A stretch of DNA of 64,000 nucleotides from Lepidurus packardi (lineage: Eukaryota > Arthropoda > Branchiopoda > Notostraca > Triopsidae): NCBI GenBank assembly GCA_023053545.1, contig JAKZAN010000003.1, positions 1,577,501 through 1,641,500 of the forward strand, read 5' to 3'. The translations under genes and the position numbers were made by a program. Shown in pieces: positions 25,114 through 34,123 of the stretch. The notes below the pieces were generated by a model, which saw nothing but the letters and a program-made list of their open reading frames with translations, was not told the DNA's origin and did no database searches. Position 1 is the stretch's first letter, and each line of letters opens with the position of its first letter.

Positions 25114-25442
25114 GTTAACGTATTTGTTCAATGAGTTGAATTGGTTTATCGATGACATACATATGCATCTCCTCATGAATGTTATATTGTCTCGTTTGTT
25201 TATTGTTTCTTACATAGGACGTTCTCCGGAAAAGAATGAGAAACAATTTTCTATACTTGTAGCCGCGGATAGGCTAAAAGCTGAGCAGCTAATTTTCCTT
25301 TCATTTTTGGCTTCTAAAAGTTGACGTGAAGATCTTTGAGTCGGTTAGCCGACACTTTCACTTTTCTTACTTTCGTGTGAGGGTCCTAATGTTATCTCTC
25401 TTGTGCCGCTACTTACGTAAAGTTTTTTCTTGTCAGAAAGTG

Positions 25443-25885
25443 TTACGAGCCAATGGGAGCAAATGGCACGGATAAGGAAAGATATACACCCTTTTGCTGG
25501 CATCTGGTGGGTACTCGAAGAACGACGTACGATACGGATGATCCAAAATGGCTCCGAACTTCTTTCTCATCAAATTTCAATGATACGATCTCTGCACCAT
25601 GGTCATGAAGCAACAGTATTGTAACCTGAAAAGATTTCTCTTGTCTTCCGCACTAAGTCCTGAAGTTAAAAAATCCCCTACCGGGAGCTTCCATCCCTCA
25701 TTCAGGCATGAGATCATAACTACCAGAGCTTCGCGAACTTCTGGAAGACCGTCGTCATCGTCTTCCATATCTACCCTACCTATAAATGTTTTTTTTATGT
25801 GATCATACTCGGTGTGGTTACGAATATGAATCTCATCAAACATAAAAATATCACTCTTCTTCGCCTTAAATACGCATAATGATAA
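25443..25885 (-). pseudogene. P-element/THAP9-like transposase fragment, left-arm copy
   Basis: The frame contains MFDEIHIR, then EALVVMISCLNEGWKLPVGDF and a GLSAEDK segment, which match the RNase H-like core of P-element/THAP9 transposases (usual MFDEMxIR, ALVFMxxxLxxxWKxPxGYF, GLS). After LFR the frame shifts, and HDHGAEIVSLKFDEKE continues in the next phase, so the gene is broken near 25615. The fragment ends six bases from the Polinton terminus at 25892. Only one block of the transposase is present. Confidence 0.7.
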
Positions 25886-26149
25886 CTAAACAGTAGTATA
25901 GGTACCACCATTACTGCCACCTCCATTACTGCCGCACCAATAGGAAGCCTCCATTTCTCCCAAGCCCCGCCCCTTTTATGGCTGCACCAATAGGATGCCT
26001 TCATTTCTCCCCTAGTCCCCGCCCTGACGCCTGCGCAGTATGGTTTGACAACACCTAGTTTCTAGCGTTTCCGCCACTTTCACGTTGGCGCTGTCCTCAC
26101 AATTGAGCAGCTCTCGTGTCGACAACAGTGTCCTCCGCAAACAAACTTA

Positions 26150-26470
26150 ATTACCATTAAAGTTAAAGACACTTTTTCGGACTCGACATTAAAGTTAAAG
26201 ACACTTTTTCAGGATTACCATTAAAGTTAAAGACACTTTTTCAGATTCGACATTAAAGTTAAGGACACTTTTTCGAGAATAGACATTAAAGTTAAAGACA
26301 CTTTTTCAGAATCAACATTAAAGTTAAGGACACTTTTTCGAGAATAGACATTAAAGTTAAAGACACTTTTCGAGATTCATCATTTAAGTTAAAGACACTT
26401 TTTTCACAAAATACACACACATTTAAGTAAAGACACTTTTTCAAAAATAGACATTAAAGTTAATGACACT
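26150..26470 (+). repeat. About 30-bp minisatellite in Polinton TIR
   Basis: Around ten imperfect copies of TTAAAGTTAAAGACAC followed by TTTTTC and a variable 8-12 bp linker. The same array lies in all Polinton termini here: 27279-27480 (truncated), 39970-40385 and 54025-54350 on the opposite strand, with different copy numbers. Confidence 0.9.
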
Positions 26471-27082
26471 TTTTGTAAGTTTAACCTTCGAAATGTATTT
26501 TTTCAACAAATACAATTACAAATTCATTCAAAATAATGGTTGGTGGTTTCACTACACTGTAAGATTTTTTTTTGGAGAGTGTGCCATCATGCTCATCAGG
26601 CTATCAACTGTTGCACACACACTGATAACACCAACTCACCAACTCTTGCGTTTGCACAGCCCCTCTGGCTAGGGTGCTTGTCAGCTCACACTCCCCTCAA
26701 GCTCCTCAGTTGCAACATACGATTCTACTTTAAATCCATTAAAAAGTTTGTTAGATATGTAAAGTTCATACCAGTAGTTATTGTGAAAGCTATACGATTT
26801 GTAGATTCTTCCACATCTTTATCATCACCACCAACCGATTCAAAGATTGGAAGGTGGGTGTTGTTGCGAGAGAGATATTTAAAATCATTGGTGGATGTAA
26901 CATACGATTCTACTTCAAGATTAAGAGGTTTGTTATAGATATGTAAACTTCATACCGGTAGTTATTGTGAACATTGTAGGATTTACAGACGTTGATGATG
27001 ATGGAACTTCCATTAGCTTGGTAGATTGTTCTATCAAAAGAAATTTATAGAATACTACAATGTTACACAATAAATGTAGTTA

Positions 27083-27277
27083 TCAAAAGAGCTGTTGTTG
27101 TACCGTTGAGATTTGGAGAAGAAGTTGACATGGTTGTGTTTTCCGAACAAGTAAAAAAAAATTTATTCTGTTCCCCTTAACACGTTTAGAGATAGGGTGA
27201 CATACATGCTGCCCTCCCCAAACGTATACTCCATAGTAGCATCCCGGAACACTTCGACAAACCTCACAACCTAATTT
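27083..27277 (-). pseudogene. Truncated exon 2 of the six-cysteine cargo gene
   Basis: This is the inverted copy of the 3' exon at 53222-53416. The arm ends 14 nt inside exon 2, so the signal-peptide exon and the intron are missing here. The frame that seems to start at 27283 uses junction sequence. Confidence 0.85.
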
Positions 27278-28008
27278 TGACACTTTTTCAGAATCAACAT
27301 TAAAGTTAAGGACGCTTTTTCGAGAATAGACACTTTTCGAGATTCATCATTTAAGTTAAAGACACTTTTTTTTTTCACAAAATACACACATACATTTAAG
27401 TAAAGACAGTTTTTCAAAAATAGACATTAAAGTTAATGACACTTTTTTCGGAGATAGACATTTAAGTTAAAGACACTTTTTGTAAGTTTAACCTTCGAAA
27501 TGTATTTTCTTTCAACAAATACAATTACAAATTCATTCAAAATAATGGTTGGTGGTTTCACTACACTGTAAGATTTTTTGGAGAGTGTGCCATCATGCTC
27601 ATCAGGCTATCAACTGTTGCACACACACTGATAACACCAACTCACCCACTCTTGCGTTTGCGCAGCCCCTCTGGCTAGGATGCTTGTCAGCTCACACTCC
27701 CCTCAAGCTCCTGTGTTGGCCAACCCTCACTCTTCCATCGGTATGACTCCTCAGATGAGCGCGCTTGACAACCCCCACTCTGACATCTGTGCAACCCTTA
27801 GACTGAACGGTTTCAAAATCCCCAATTCTCACAACCGCACACACACACTCATTCCAACCAGTGTTTGACAAACTCAAGGCTATCACCAGCACGTCTCCCA
27901 TTTATGAAACCAGTGGAACCAACACAGATCAACACGGTGGTTCAATAAACTCTGCTAGAGCATAAGAATGGCTGAAGACTTGGCTGTAGTCTATTTGAGA
28001 TTAGTCGA
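27278..28008 (+). repeat. Polinton A left TIR, outer part missing
   Basis: It matches the reverse complement of 39423 to about 40150, including the inner segment at 27715-28008, with scattered substitutions. The first 13-15 codons of the 147-aa cargo gene (start at 27968) are included and then cut off. Confidence 0.85.
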
Positions 28009-28099
28009 CAACATAAATGTCTCTAATAACATAGAGATACACCATCTGTATTGTTTGACATTGTCAGAAATACACTATTTGTATTGAAATTTGTTTGTA

Positions 28100-28693
28100 T
28101 TATTCATCATCATCATACAAAGCTCGACAGGTTTGGTCAGTACACACAATTCGTAGGGGTTTCAATTGTAATCCATATCTTTGTTGAATTTGCTTTTCAA
28201 CCCAGCGATCTTGTTGTAAAAGTCGAGTTTTACCGCTATTGCAACGAAAAGGAATTAGAATATTTTTCAAAGAATGATTTCGAGCTCGCTGTAAAGCCAC
28301 ATAAAGACACCATTGTCCACAAGCGCGCGATGTAGGATGTTGAAGGGTTAAAGGATGGTTTTGCCAGAGGTGCGAACCACACCATGTGGCAAAGTCCGGA
28401 TGGTAGCTATGGATGCTTTGACCTAAACTATCGAAAAATTCAACGGGTTGCAGCGAGGTGACACTAGCCGGAACATAAATTAAAAGCCAATGAACACCTT
28501 CATGTTGATGAGGGTGAGTGTTGCAAATAACAAGTAAAGGTTTCCCAGAGTTGGACTTGAGACGAGTAAGATGGTCGCGAGGAATAACCCAAGTTTCAAA
28601 ACCACGTTTTTGAATAACAGGGTCATGACGCAAGATATGATAAAGCTGGCTAGTATTCATAGCTAAATAAATCAAGACTTTTATCCACTTCAA
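28100..28693 (-). CDS. Adenain-like cysteine protease
   Basis: A C5/Ulp1-fold protease that in Polintons is thought to process virion precursor proteins. Numbered from the 197-residue frame, His68 lies in GVHWLLIYVP, Asp88 in EFFDSLG and Cys129 in ACGQWCLYVAL. Order and spacing fit the His-Asp-Gln-Cys protease site. The likely start is the internal Met at residue 12 (MNTSQLYHIL), since the preceding 11 residues look like leader sequence. It lies last in the minus-strand gene series, next to the left TIR. The equivalent gene in B is cut by the insertion of element A after about codon 48. Length is normal for the family. Confidence 0.85.
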   Translation of the reverse strand: MKWIKVLIYLAMNTSQLYHILRHDPVIQKRGFETWVIPRDHLTRLKSNSGKPLLVICNTHPHQHEGVHWLLIYVPASVTSLQPVEFFDSLGQSIHSYHPDFATWCGSHLWQNHPLTLQHPTSRACGQWCLYVALQRARNHSLKNILIPFRCNSGKTRLLQQDRWVEKQIQQRYGLQLKPLRIVCTDQTCRALYDDDE

Positions 28694-28768
28694 AGGTTTG
28701 GTGTGTATTGATGATTCAAAGGTTCACTGTCAACAAACATTTGAACCATGAAAACATAACTAATCAAC

Positions 28769-30061
28769 TCATTCAACGAGAATTTGACGAGCACTATCAA
28801 TTTGCAACAAAGAATCTGTTTCGCTAAAAACAATCATAGTTAAAGAATCGACTACTGCTTTAGAAAAGCGAACATCTATTTTCAAATTCCCCTCTTTCAA
28901 CATTCCAAAACCTTCGGTGACGGGAATAATTTGAAAACCGTAAAGACGATAGTACTGTTGGTAAAGTTCACGTTCAAATGATAGTCCAACCTCTGAGTTC
29001 ACTAGATTGTAACAATCTAAAAGCGAGTAATAACCCAACAGGTATTCATCAGAACCAACAGGAATACTTGGAAAAGGAACTTCTTCATTGTTGAGGGACA
29101 CGCTTATGGTAGATACATTATGATGTTGAAACAGGTAAGGATTGCTGTGCCAATCACCCATGAAAGCTTTAGTAGGCAAGAAACCGATAACTATCCGTCG
29201 AGGAATGCGACGCAGGTAGGAATCTTCCACAGTTTTTTGCATGGTGCCAGCAGGTATGGTAAAAGAGCGAACGTCAGTTTTAAGAAAAGGATATTTGGCT
29301 ACATTACCCCCCAACAACATTTTCTCCAATCCTAAGCGATATTCAGAATTGAGAGTATGAACTCGCAACACCATTTGAGCTTTTTCGATAACAACTTTGT
29401 AGGAATAAGTCTGTGTTGCAGGTAACGCATTGTGGCTAATCAAGAAACTATCAGCTTGTCGATGTAACCGTAAGACGCAGCTTACATCGGGCAGCAACAG
29501 TTTGGGACATTGGAATAAATCCACATTCAAGACGCCCATAAGTTCCACTAATTTAGATTTTTCTGTGAAAGTTTTACGCAAAAGAGACGAACTACTGGTT
29601 TCTATAACGTCAGCATTTTCATCTTTGATGTAGAGAGCAGCAGTACCAAAACTTCGATGATATTCTTCACCATGGCGTAGCAAACAATTTAAAAAACTTT
29701 TGTAACCGTAATTTTGCCCTGAAGAAGTGACAAGCGTATCGTTGAGATACAGATCAACTTGACTAAAGAGCGAATGAAGCAGATTGTTGACTGGAAAAAC
29801 AGAATCTGAATCTGTAATATTAACCCCGTCGCTGCGTACAATTTTAACTTGCGCGTAAAGCTGGGGACGTTCCAGATCCAAAAATTGGTTGGAGTGGGTG
29901 GAAAAATTAAATTCTATAGGAGCTACATTGTCTTTGGATGACGCGCGAGTTTGAACAATAAAATCTTTAGATTGACTAATACCAGCTTCAGTATGAGGAA
30001 TACTCAACAAGTCTAGTTTGTCTGAAATGAAAGGTGTGCTACCCTCGCGGATGGTATCCAT
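28769..30061 (-). CDS. Capsid-like protein (major capsid type, F54H12.2-like family)
   Basis: A 430-residue protein of a family that in invertebrate genomes accompanies Polinton PolB and integrase genes. It has the family blocks FIVQTRASSKDNVAPIEF near the N-terminus, then VNNLLHSLFSQVDLYLND (about 95-112), and SYKVVIEKAQMVLRVH in the middle. I read it as the double jelly-roll major capsid protein from family association and position next to the core-like and penton-like genes. No catalytic motif is present. It abuts the core-like gene, with its ATG at 30061 directly after that gene's stop. The copy in B (40866-42158) is nearly identical. Which of the two capsid-like proteins is the major one is an inference. 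Confidence 0.65.
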   Translation of the reverse strand: MDTIREGSTPFISDKLDLLSIPHTEAGISQSKDFIVQTRASSKDNVAPIEFNFSTHSNQFLDLERPQLYAQVKIVRSDGVNITDSDSVFPVNNLLHSLFSQVDLYLNDTLVTSSGQNYGYKSFLNCLLRHGEEYHRSFGTAALYIKDENADVIETSSSSLLRKTFTEKSKLVELMGVLNVDLFQCPKLLLPDVSCVLRLHRQADSFLISHNALPATQTYSYKVVIEKAQMVLRVHTLNSEYRLGLEKMLLGGNVAKYPFLKTDVRSFTIPAGTMQKTVEDSYLRRIPRRIVIGFLPTKAFMGDWHSNPYLFQHHNVSTISVSLNNEEVPFPSIPVGSDEYLLGYYSLLDCYNLVNSEVGLSFERELYQQYYRLYGFQIIPVTEGFGMLKEGNLKIDVRFSKAVVDSLTMIVFSETDSLLQIDSARQILVE

Positions 30062-30628
30062 CTAACCGAATATATCGGCGGCTGTTTTTCGTTTAATTGA
30101 GCGCTTCTTGACACAAGGTTTTTTACGTTTGACTGCTGAAGATTTACGTTTACGTCCGCTACCTGTTTGATAAGGTGCCACAGCACCCGCTAATTTTCGA
30201 CGAGGACGACGACGACGACGGCGACGAGGTGTTTTCACAACTGTGGTGCTAGACATACTGAGCTGTCGTTGAAGAGGAGTTTTGTTTAAGAATTGAATGA
30301 ACCCTTGTCCAACTTGAGCTTTTGCATCGTTGGTGTTGCGTTGCAAAATTTCTTGACCCATTTGTTGTAAACTTTCCATACCTCGAGTTTTCATGGTGTC
30401 TGTCAATTTCTTACCCGATGAGACATCACGAGCCACGTTTCTAACTAGATGTCTGAGCGAGGGTGCTACTAATCCACGGAAAATTGGTATTATGTAGCGC
30501 GAGAAAAATCCATAACCACGTTGACGGTGGTTGCCTCGATAAAAAGTTTCACCTCCACCACCTCGCTGTTGTGGGTTTAACGCCTTCATATAACATTCAA
30601 CCGATAAACATCCCTTAAAAGGCGCCAT
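30062..30628 (-). CDS. Basic core-like protein (adenovirus pX/pVI-like plan)
   Basis: A 188-residue protein from the ATG at 30628. The frame is open further up, but that part overlaps the penton-like gene. It starts with a Gly-rich segment and a YGFFSRYIIPIFRGL helix, followed by an amphipathic helical region. It ends in a very basic tail of an Arg run and KRKSSAVKRKK, ending TAADIFG. The plan suits a virion core or membrane-active minor protein. Its start overlaps the end of the upstream gene by 14 nt. In B, the homologue has lost 9 nt in the Arg run and is split by a CACTG-type transposon. The function is inferred from composition and position. Confidence 0.55.
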   Translation of the reverse strand: MAPFKGCLSVECYMKALNPQQRGGGGETFYRGNHRQRGYGFFSRYIIPIFRGLVAPSLRHLVRNVARDVSSGKKLTDTMKTRGMESLQQMGQEILQRNTNDAKAQVGQGFIQFLNKTPLQRQLSMSSTTVVKTPRRRRRRRPRRKLAGAVAPYQTGSGRKRKSSAVKRKKPCVKKRSIKRKTAADIFG

Positions 30629-31484
30629 GAGAGCGAACTCGTCGTAGATGTAGTATAGCCGACACTGTCCCAGCTTGGAATAAAACAGGTAGACCAGTAC
30701 CTGTCTTAATATAGATGTGAATTGTATCAATGTAACCTCGACTAAGGGGGATATAGTAATTGTGATTAAAACTAACTGAGACTAGGTCACCCTCTCTCAT
30801 TTCGGTGGAAAGAGGGATGGTGCGTAAAAGAGGAGCGCTGGTATCCCCCACGAAACTCGATTGGATAATATCACAATAAACGTATAAATTGTGAGCACCA
30901 CTTTTCAGATCTGGTGTTAGACTCGAATTACATTCCCCACGACCTTTGACCACCCGTAATTTGTCCTGATCCATGAACCCTAAGATAGCTTTAACCCGTG
31001 CCGGTAAAATAATTTCGCAAGCTTCCAAATCGGAACTCGGGGGTAGTTTCAAGCTCACTGTTTTCTTTTTGTCACGGTAAACAAATTCGACTCTCCGAGA
31101 TTTATCCGATAGAGTCGGAAACATACGGTCAAGACCACTGTTGAGATCGCTCACCAACCGATCTATAGAATCGTACACTTCCAAATTGTGTAAATTGATT
31201 TTAGTTAGCTCTTCCTTCGATGAAATTTCTACTACTTCTTTGGTTAAACCATCAGTCTGTTTTTTAGATTTGATTTCACTGTGTGCAATCATAAAATTCT
31301 CTTCTTCGCTTAAAGTATGCATACTGTTCACAAATAGAAATTCCACCAAAGCCACCTCATACTCATCTACAGGGACATGTATTGGTTCACACAATAGAGT
31401 TCGATAATTACTCATAGTATTATGAGGATAATGCGACATGGATGAGTTAGAAGGTAACGTGATATACTTTTCATTGTGGGTCAT
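30615..31484 (-). CDS. Penton-like minor capsid protein
   Basis: 289 residues. The opening KYITLPSNSSMSHYPHNT followed by EPIHVPVDEYEVALVE is a recurrent block of the minor capsid (penton-type) proteins that sit beside the F54H12.2-like protein in invertebrate Polintons. The rest is predicted to be mostly beta-structure. The start codon overlaps the integrase stop as ATGA (31481-31484). The 3' end overlaps the core-like gene by 14 nt. The assignment rests on family memory and gene order; a single jelly-roll fold has not been tested. Confidence 0.6.
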   Translation of the reverse strand: MTHNEKYITLPSNSSMSHYPHNTMSNYRTLLCEPIHVPVDEYEVALVEFLFVNSMHTLSEEENFMIAHSEIKSKKQTDGLTKEVVEISSKEELTKINLHNLEVYDSIDRLVSDLNSGLDRMFPTLSDKSRRVEFVYRDKKKTVSLKLPPSSDLEACEIILPARVKAILGFMDQDKLRVVKGRGECNSSLTPDLKSGAHNLYVYCDIIQSSFVGDTSAPLLRTIPLSTEMREGDLVSVSFNHNYYIPLSRGYIDTIHIYIKTGTGLPVLFQAGTVSAILHLRRVRSHGAF

Positions 31485-32689
31485 GGTGACTGTCGACTAG
31501 ATCGCATGCGACCCGAATACAGATTGCTGGGAGGTTTTAAAGTCTTCCGTGTGCGGACAAAGTCTTGCCAGAAAGGTGTTAACTCTCGAGCGTTTACCCA
31601 AGTATTGAACTCGGTTGGCCAACCTTTCCATGTTATATAGTACTCGGTCTCACCCACCGAGTTGCGACGTTGTTTGAGCACTTTTTCGATGGGGTACAAA
31701 GCTTTAAAGTTAGGTGGCGCCACATGGGTTAATTCAATACCGTAAAATTGACCAATAATATCTTCATTTTGGAGATCAACTAAATTGTAAGTTACAGGTT
31801 GAGTAAGATTCACCGTTTCAATCTTGTATATCTCGTATGTGTTTTGAACAATATAGCCTTTATTAAAAAATGGTTTTGTATCGTTTTTAATCCGTACGTA
31901 ATCACCCACACTGAAGGTGGGCTGACGAGTTTTAACAGCTGCACTGCGCATCTTATGAATATGTCGAGCTACCTCATCTTGGTTTTCCACGGTGACTTCC
32001 ACAGGAGCCCGACCTATGGTTCGATGGTAACTCCGATTGTAGTTATCCACTAATTGTGGCAACACATCTATGAAACGTTCGGTATGATGTTGAGTCATGT
32101 AACGCGAGATTCGCTCTAGGAGGGTGCGATGGACTCGTTCCACAATCGGTGCTTTAGTTTCTTGAGTCCGAGTTAGATAAAATTTGACACCTACGTCTTT
32201 AAGATATTTTTGGAACGCGTGATTGAGAAATTCTGTACCCTGATCCGTGTTGAAATGTTTGGGTATTAATCTTGTGTTTGTAATATGTTGTTGTAAGGTT
32301 GCGAGTACAGTAGGTCCAGTCTTGTTGGAGATAGGATAGACCCAGAGATAACGACTATGAACATCAATAATAGTAAAAAGAAAGTTCATTCCATTATTCA
32401 TTCGACTCCAGCGTTGTACATCAACCAAATCAGCCTGCCAAAGATCATGAAGCGTAGAAGTGATTACATATCGACGTGGAAAGCGACGAGGATTGTTCCG
32501 ATGTAGAGTATAACTATTAAGATAGCTCAAAGCTTGACGGGCGGTGGCAAGGTTAATATTAGTGGCTTTCGGGTATTGCTGTTTGGCGTAACGCAACAAA
32601 CGTTGTAAACCACCATAAGCACCCAAAGACGAAGGATCCGTATAGAGTTGATGCCAATCGTCTCGAGTAAGCCATGTCTTTTCTACCAT
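31481..32689 (-). CDS. Retroviral-type integrase with chromodomain
   Basis: A 402-residue integrase that inserts the element and generates 6-bp duplications in this class. The catalytic triad is clear: Asp87 (LWQADLVD), Asp149 (FNTDQGTEF) and Glu184 (APIVERVHRTL), with the canonical 35-residue spacing between the last two. An SH3-like DNA-binding part follows (SVGDYVRIKND). A C-terminal chromodomain (YPIEKVLKQR, then YYITWKGWPTEFNTW, about 330-375) may direct the element to methylated histone tails. The gene is intact in A. In B, codon 282 (CAA) is TAA, which removes the chromodomain. It reads in the same direction as its neighbours and ends in an ATGA overlap with the penton-like gene. Confidence 0.95.
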   Translation of the reverse strand: MVEKTWLTRDDWHQLYTDPSSLGAYGGLQRLLRYAKQQYPKATNINLATARQALSYLNSYTLHRNNPRRFPRRYVITSTLHDLWQADLVDVQRWSRMNNGMNFLFTIIDVHSRYLWVYPISNKTGPTVLATLQQHITNTRLIPKHFNTDQGTEFLNHAFQKYLKDVGVKFYLTRTQETKAPIVERVHRTLLERISRYMTQHHTERFIDVLPQLVDNYNRSYHRTIGRAPVEVTVENQDEVARHIHKMRSAAVKTRQPTFSVGDYVRIKNDTKPFFNKGYIVQNTYEIYKIETVNLTQPVTYNLVDLQNEDIIGQFYGIELTHVAPPNFKALYPIEKVLKQRRNSVGETEYYITWKGWPTEFNTWVNARELTPFWQDFVRTRKTLKPPSNLYSGRMRSSRQSP

Positions 32690-32690
32690 T

Positions 32691-33551
32691 TCAAACTAAA
32701 TTTTGCCACTGAGGACTTGATCCAGCTCGAGCGCGTTTATACGATCGGGTGACTCTAGGGCTGGGTGGAGTGATACCGCGCGAATGGAGCAGTTTCAAAC
32801 GTTCAATCTCTTTTAGCCGTTTCTCTTTAACAATAAGCTGGGTGGGAAAATTAATATCGGCTAACGCGCGTGAAAAATCATCCATTCGAGGTAAAAAGCG
32901 ACCCTTGTTGTGTGAAAAGAGATCTCTCATGTAATCTGACACATGGCTGTTTTCTATAGTTTCCCCATATAGTTTTAGAGTACTGTCAGGATTAACTGTA
33001 ATTATGTGTGCATATTCAGGTTTTGTAAGATACTCGCTAGCTGTCAACGCTTTCTCACGATATTGGTCGTCCACTTTAACCATAAATTGGGTAACGCTGG
33101 GGGTCTCTTCAACACTTGACTGCAATGGACTGTCATACATGTCGGGTTTAGAAATGTTATTAATTGGTGTTTGAAAAGGTTGTGGTGAAAAGCTGCGAGT
33201 GTGGTTTACACGTGTGGGTGTTAAATCACTCTCAACACCCTCATGTTTTAAAGATGGAACCGTGGGAACAGAGGGTAAAGAAACATGTGTTGACGATGCA
33301 GCCCTCTCATGACCTGGGTGAGCAGCCTTGTAGCGTTGAAACGTTTTTTCAAACAGGTGCAACTTATTCTCAATGCTTAATTCAGGATTATTGAGAATAT
33401 TCCGCATTTCCTCTTCCGCCCGATAAAATTCTGTTAGTTTGAAACTGGGGGGCGGTTTTATGGCAGACTGCGATTCCCGATGCAAAACTTGATCAATTTT
33501 GTTGGCTATGTCTAGCGGCACTAACCGCATGGGACGCGCTGCTTTGGCCAT
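32691..33551 (-). CDS. Unknown Polinton protein, 286 aa
   Basis: I do not recognise a domain. The N-terminal half looks helical (KLTEFYRAEEEMRNIL, then KLHLFEKTFQRYK), the middle is Ser/Pro-rich and probably disordered, and the end is basic (SYKRARAG). The gene lies one base from the integrase gene. Its start overlaps the end of the next small gene by 59 nt in another frame. B carries a nearly identical intact copy (46762-47622), so the frame is under the same constraint as its neighbours. A structural or DNA-packaging role would fit the context, but nothing in the sequence shows it. Confidence 0.65.
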   Translation of the reverse strand: MAKAARPMRLVPLDIANKIDQVLHRESQSAIKPPPSFKLTEFYRAEEEMRNILNNPELSIENKLHLFEKTFQRYKAAHPGHERAASSTHVSLPSVPTVPSLKHEGVESDLTPTRVNHTRSFSPQPFQTPINNISKPDMYDSPLQSSVEETPSVTQFMVKVDDQYREKALTASEYLTKPEYAHIITVNPDSTLKLYGETIENSHVSDYMRDLFSHNKGRFLPRMDDFSRALADINFPTQLIVKEKRLKEIERLKLLHSRGITPPSPRVTRSYKRARAGSSPQWQNLV

Positions 33552-33870
33552 GGCGACGTAAAAAAGCTAAAGCGGGGTTAAGTACGTTTAAAATAAATCC
33601 TCCACCCTTCTGTACTATTCGTTTATGACGATAGCGGAAACTCTGTTTGGATTGAGCCAAATCTCGAAGAATAGACTTGAAACGACGTAGCTTTTGTTTC
33701 TCTTTTTCCTGAAGAGGGATAACACCCTTGACTAAATTCAAGATGATTTCGCAAATAACGTTAATAAGGGGTCGGTCAGCGTTCTGAAGGATAATTTGAC
33801 GGAGTTTGGGCTGACAGCGACATAAAGTTTTCAAATAAGGTTTGTATTTCTTCACCTGTTTAAGACACAT
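33493..33870 (-). CDS. Small basic conserved Polinton protein
   Basis: 125 residues. It has the pattern KLRQIILQNADRPLINVICE followed by LNLVKGVIPL and a Lys/Arg-rich helix (KQKLRRFKSILRDLA). It then has KGGGFILNVLNP and a hydrophobic stretch. Proteins of this plan recur in virus-like elements of invertebrate genomes, usually near capsid genes. I know no proven function; a DNA-binding or core role is plausible from the charge. It overlaps the 286-aa gene. The copy in B (47564-47941) is identical. Confidence 0.6.
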   Translation of the reverse strand: MCLKQVKKYKPYLKTLCRCQPKLRQIILQNADRPLINVICEIILNLVKGVIPLQEKEKQKLRRFKSILRDLAQSKQSFRYRHKRIVQKGGGFILNVLNPALAFLRRHGQSSASHAVSAARHSQQN

Positions 33871-33916
33871 CCTCTCGTTGTCTGTTTACCTCCAAAGCCA
33901 GTGTGCGACTAAAGGT

Positions 33917-34060
33917 TTACCCACTCGAAGATCGCGCTTTAAAGGCTAAAATAAGACGCGTCATAATCGACAACCATTCAGCTAGAGTTTGAAGGGTTTG
34001 CGTGGCAACCTGTCGACAGCGAGTGCGCCATTTCTTCCCAAATCTTTTATCATGAACCAT
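33917..34060 (-). CDS. Small ORF, 47 aa
   Basis: It runs from ATG at 34060 to TAA at 33917-33919, between PolB and the 125-aa gene. It has a basic N-terminus (HDKRFGKKWRTR) and a short hydrophobic helix (WLSIMTRLILAF). It is unchanged in B (47988-48131). Conservation between A and B says little, because the whole elements are nearly identical. It could be a small membrane-active protein or not coding. Confidence 0.3.
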   Translation of the reverse strand: MVHDKRFGKKWRTRCRQVATQTLQTLAEWLSIMTRLILAFKARSSSG

Positions 34061-34123
34061 CTTGCAGCTTCAAAGGTTGAGTGACAACTAAACTAGACAT
34101 GGGTTATAGACACAATTTAAACT

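Larger units (their letters stand above)
20742..27277 (+). repeat. Left arm of 6,536-bp perfect inverted repeat
   Basis: Every landmark in this arm pairs with one in 53222-59757 such that the two coordinates sum to 80499, so there is no net indel anywhere. Compared segments are identical. Identity stops at 20742 on the outside (next base differs, looser homology follows) and at 27277 on the inside. The arm contains ordinary flanking DNA (20742-25891) and the end of a Polinton (25892-27277). Confidence 0.95.
25892..27277 (+). repeat. Polinton terminus (B-type TIR and inner end), left-arm copy
   Basis: It begins AGTAGTATAGGTACCACC, the same terminus as Polinton A (ending 40644) and Polinton B (ending 54607) in inverse orientation. 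It includes the CACTTTTTC minisatellite and the truncated cargo exon. The outside bases CTAAAC (25886-25891) are the reverse complement of GTTTAG next to 54607, not a duplication, so this is an inverted copy of B's right end, not a left end of an independent insertion. Confidence 0.85.

Noticed and set aside
26150..26470. CRISPR-like array
   Set aside because: Spacers are short, variable and repetitive, the array is within transposon TIRs, and there are no cas genes; it is a minisatellite in animal-type DNA.
27692..27901. 69-codon frame in the A TIR as a gene
   Set aside because: It is open in both TIR copies, but with many substitutions, no motif and GTGT-rich composition; evidence is too weak.
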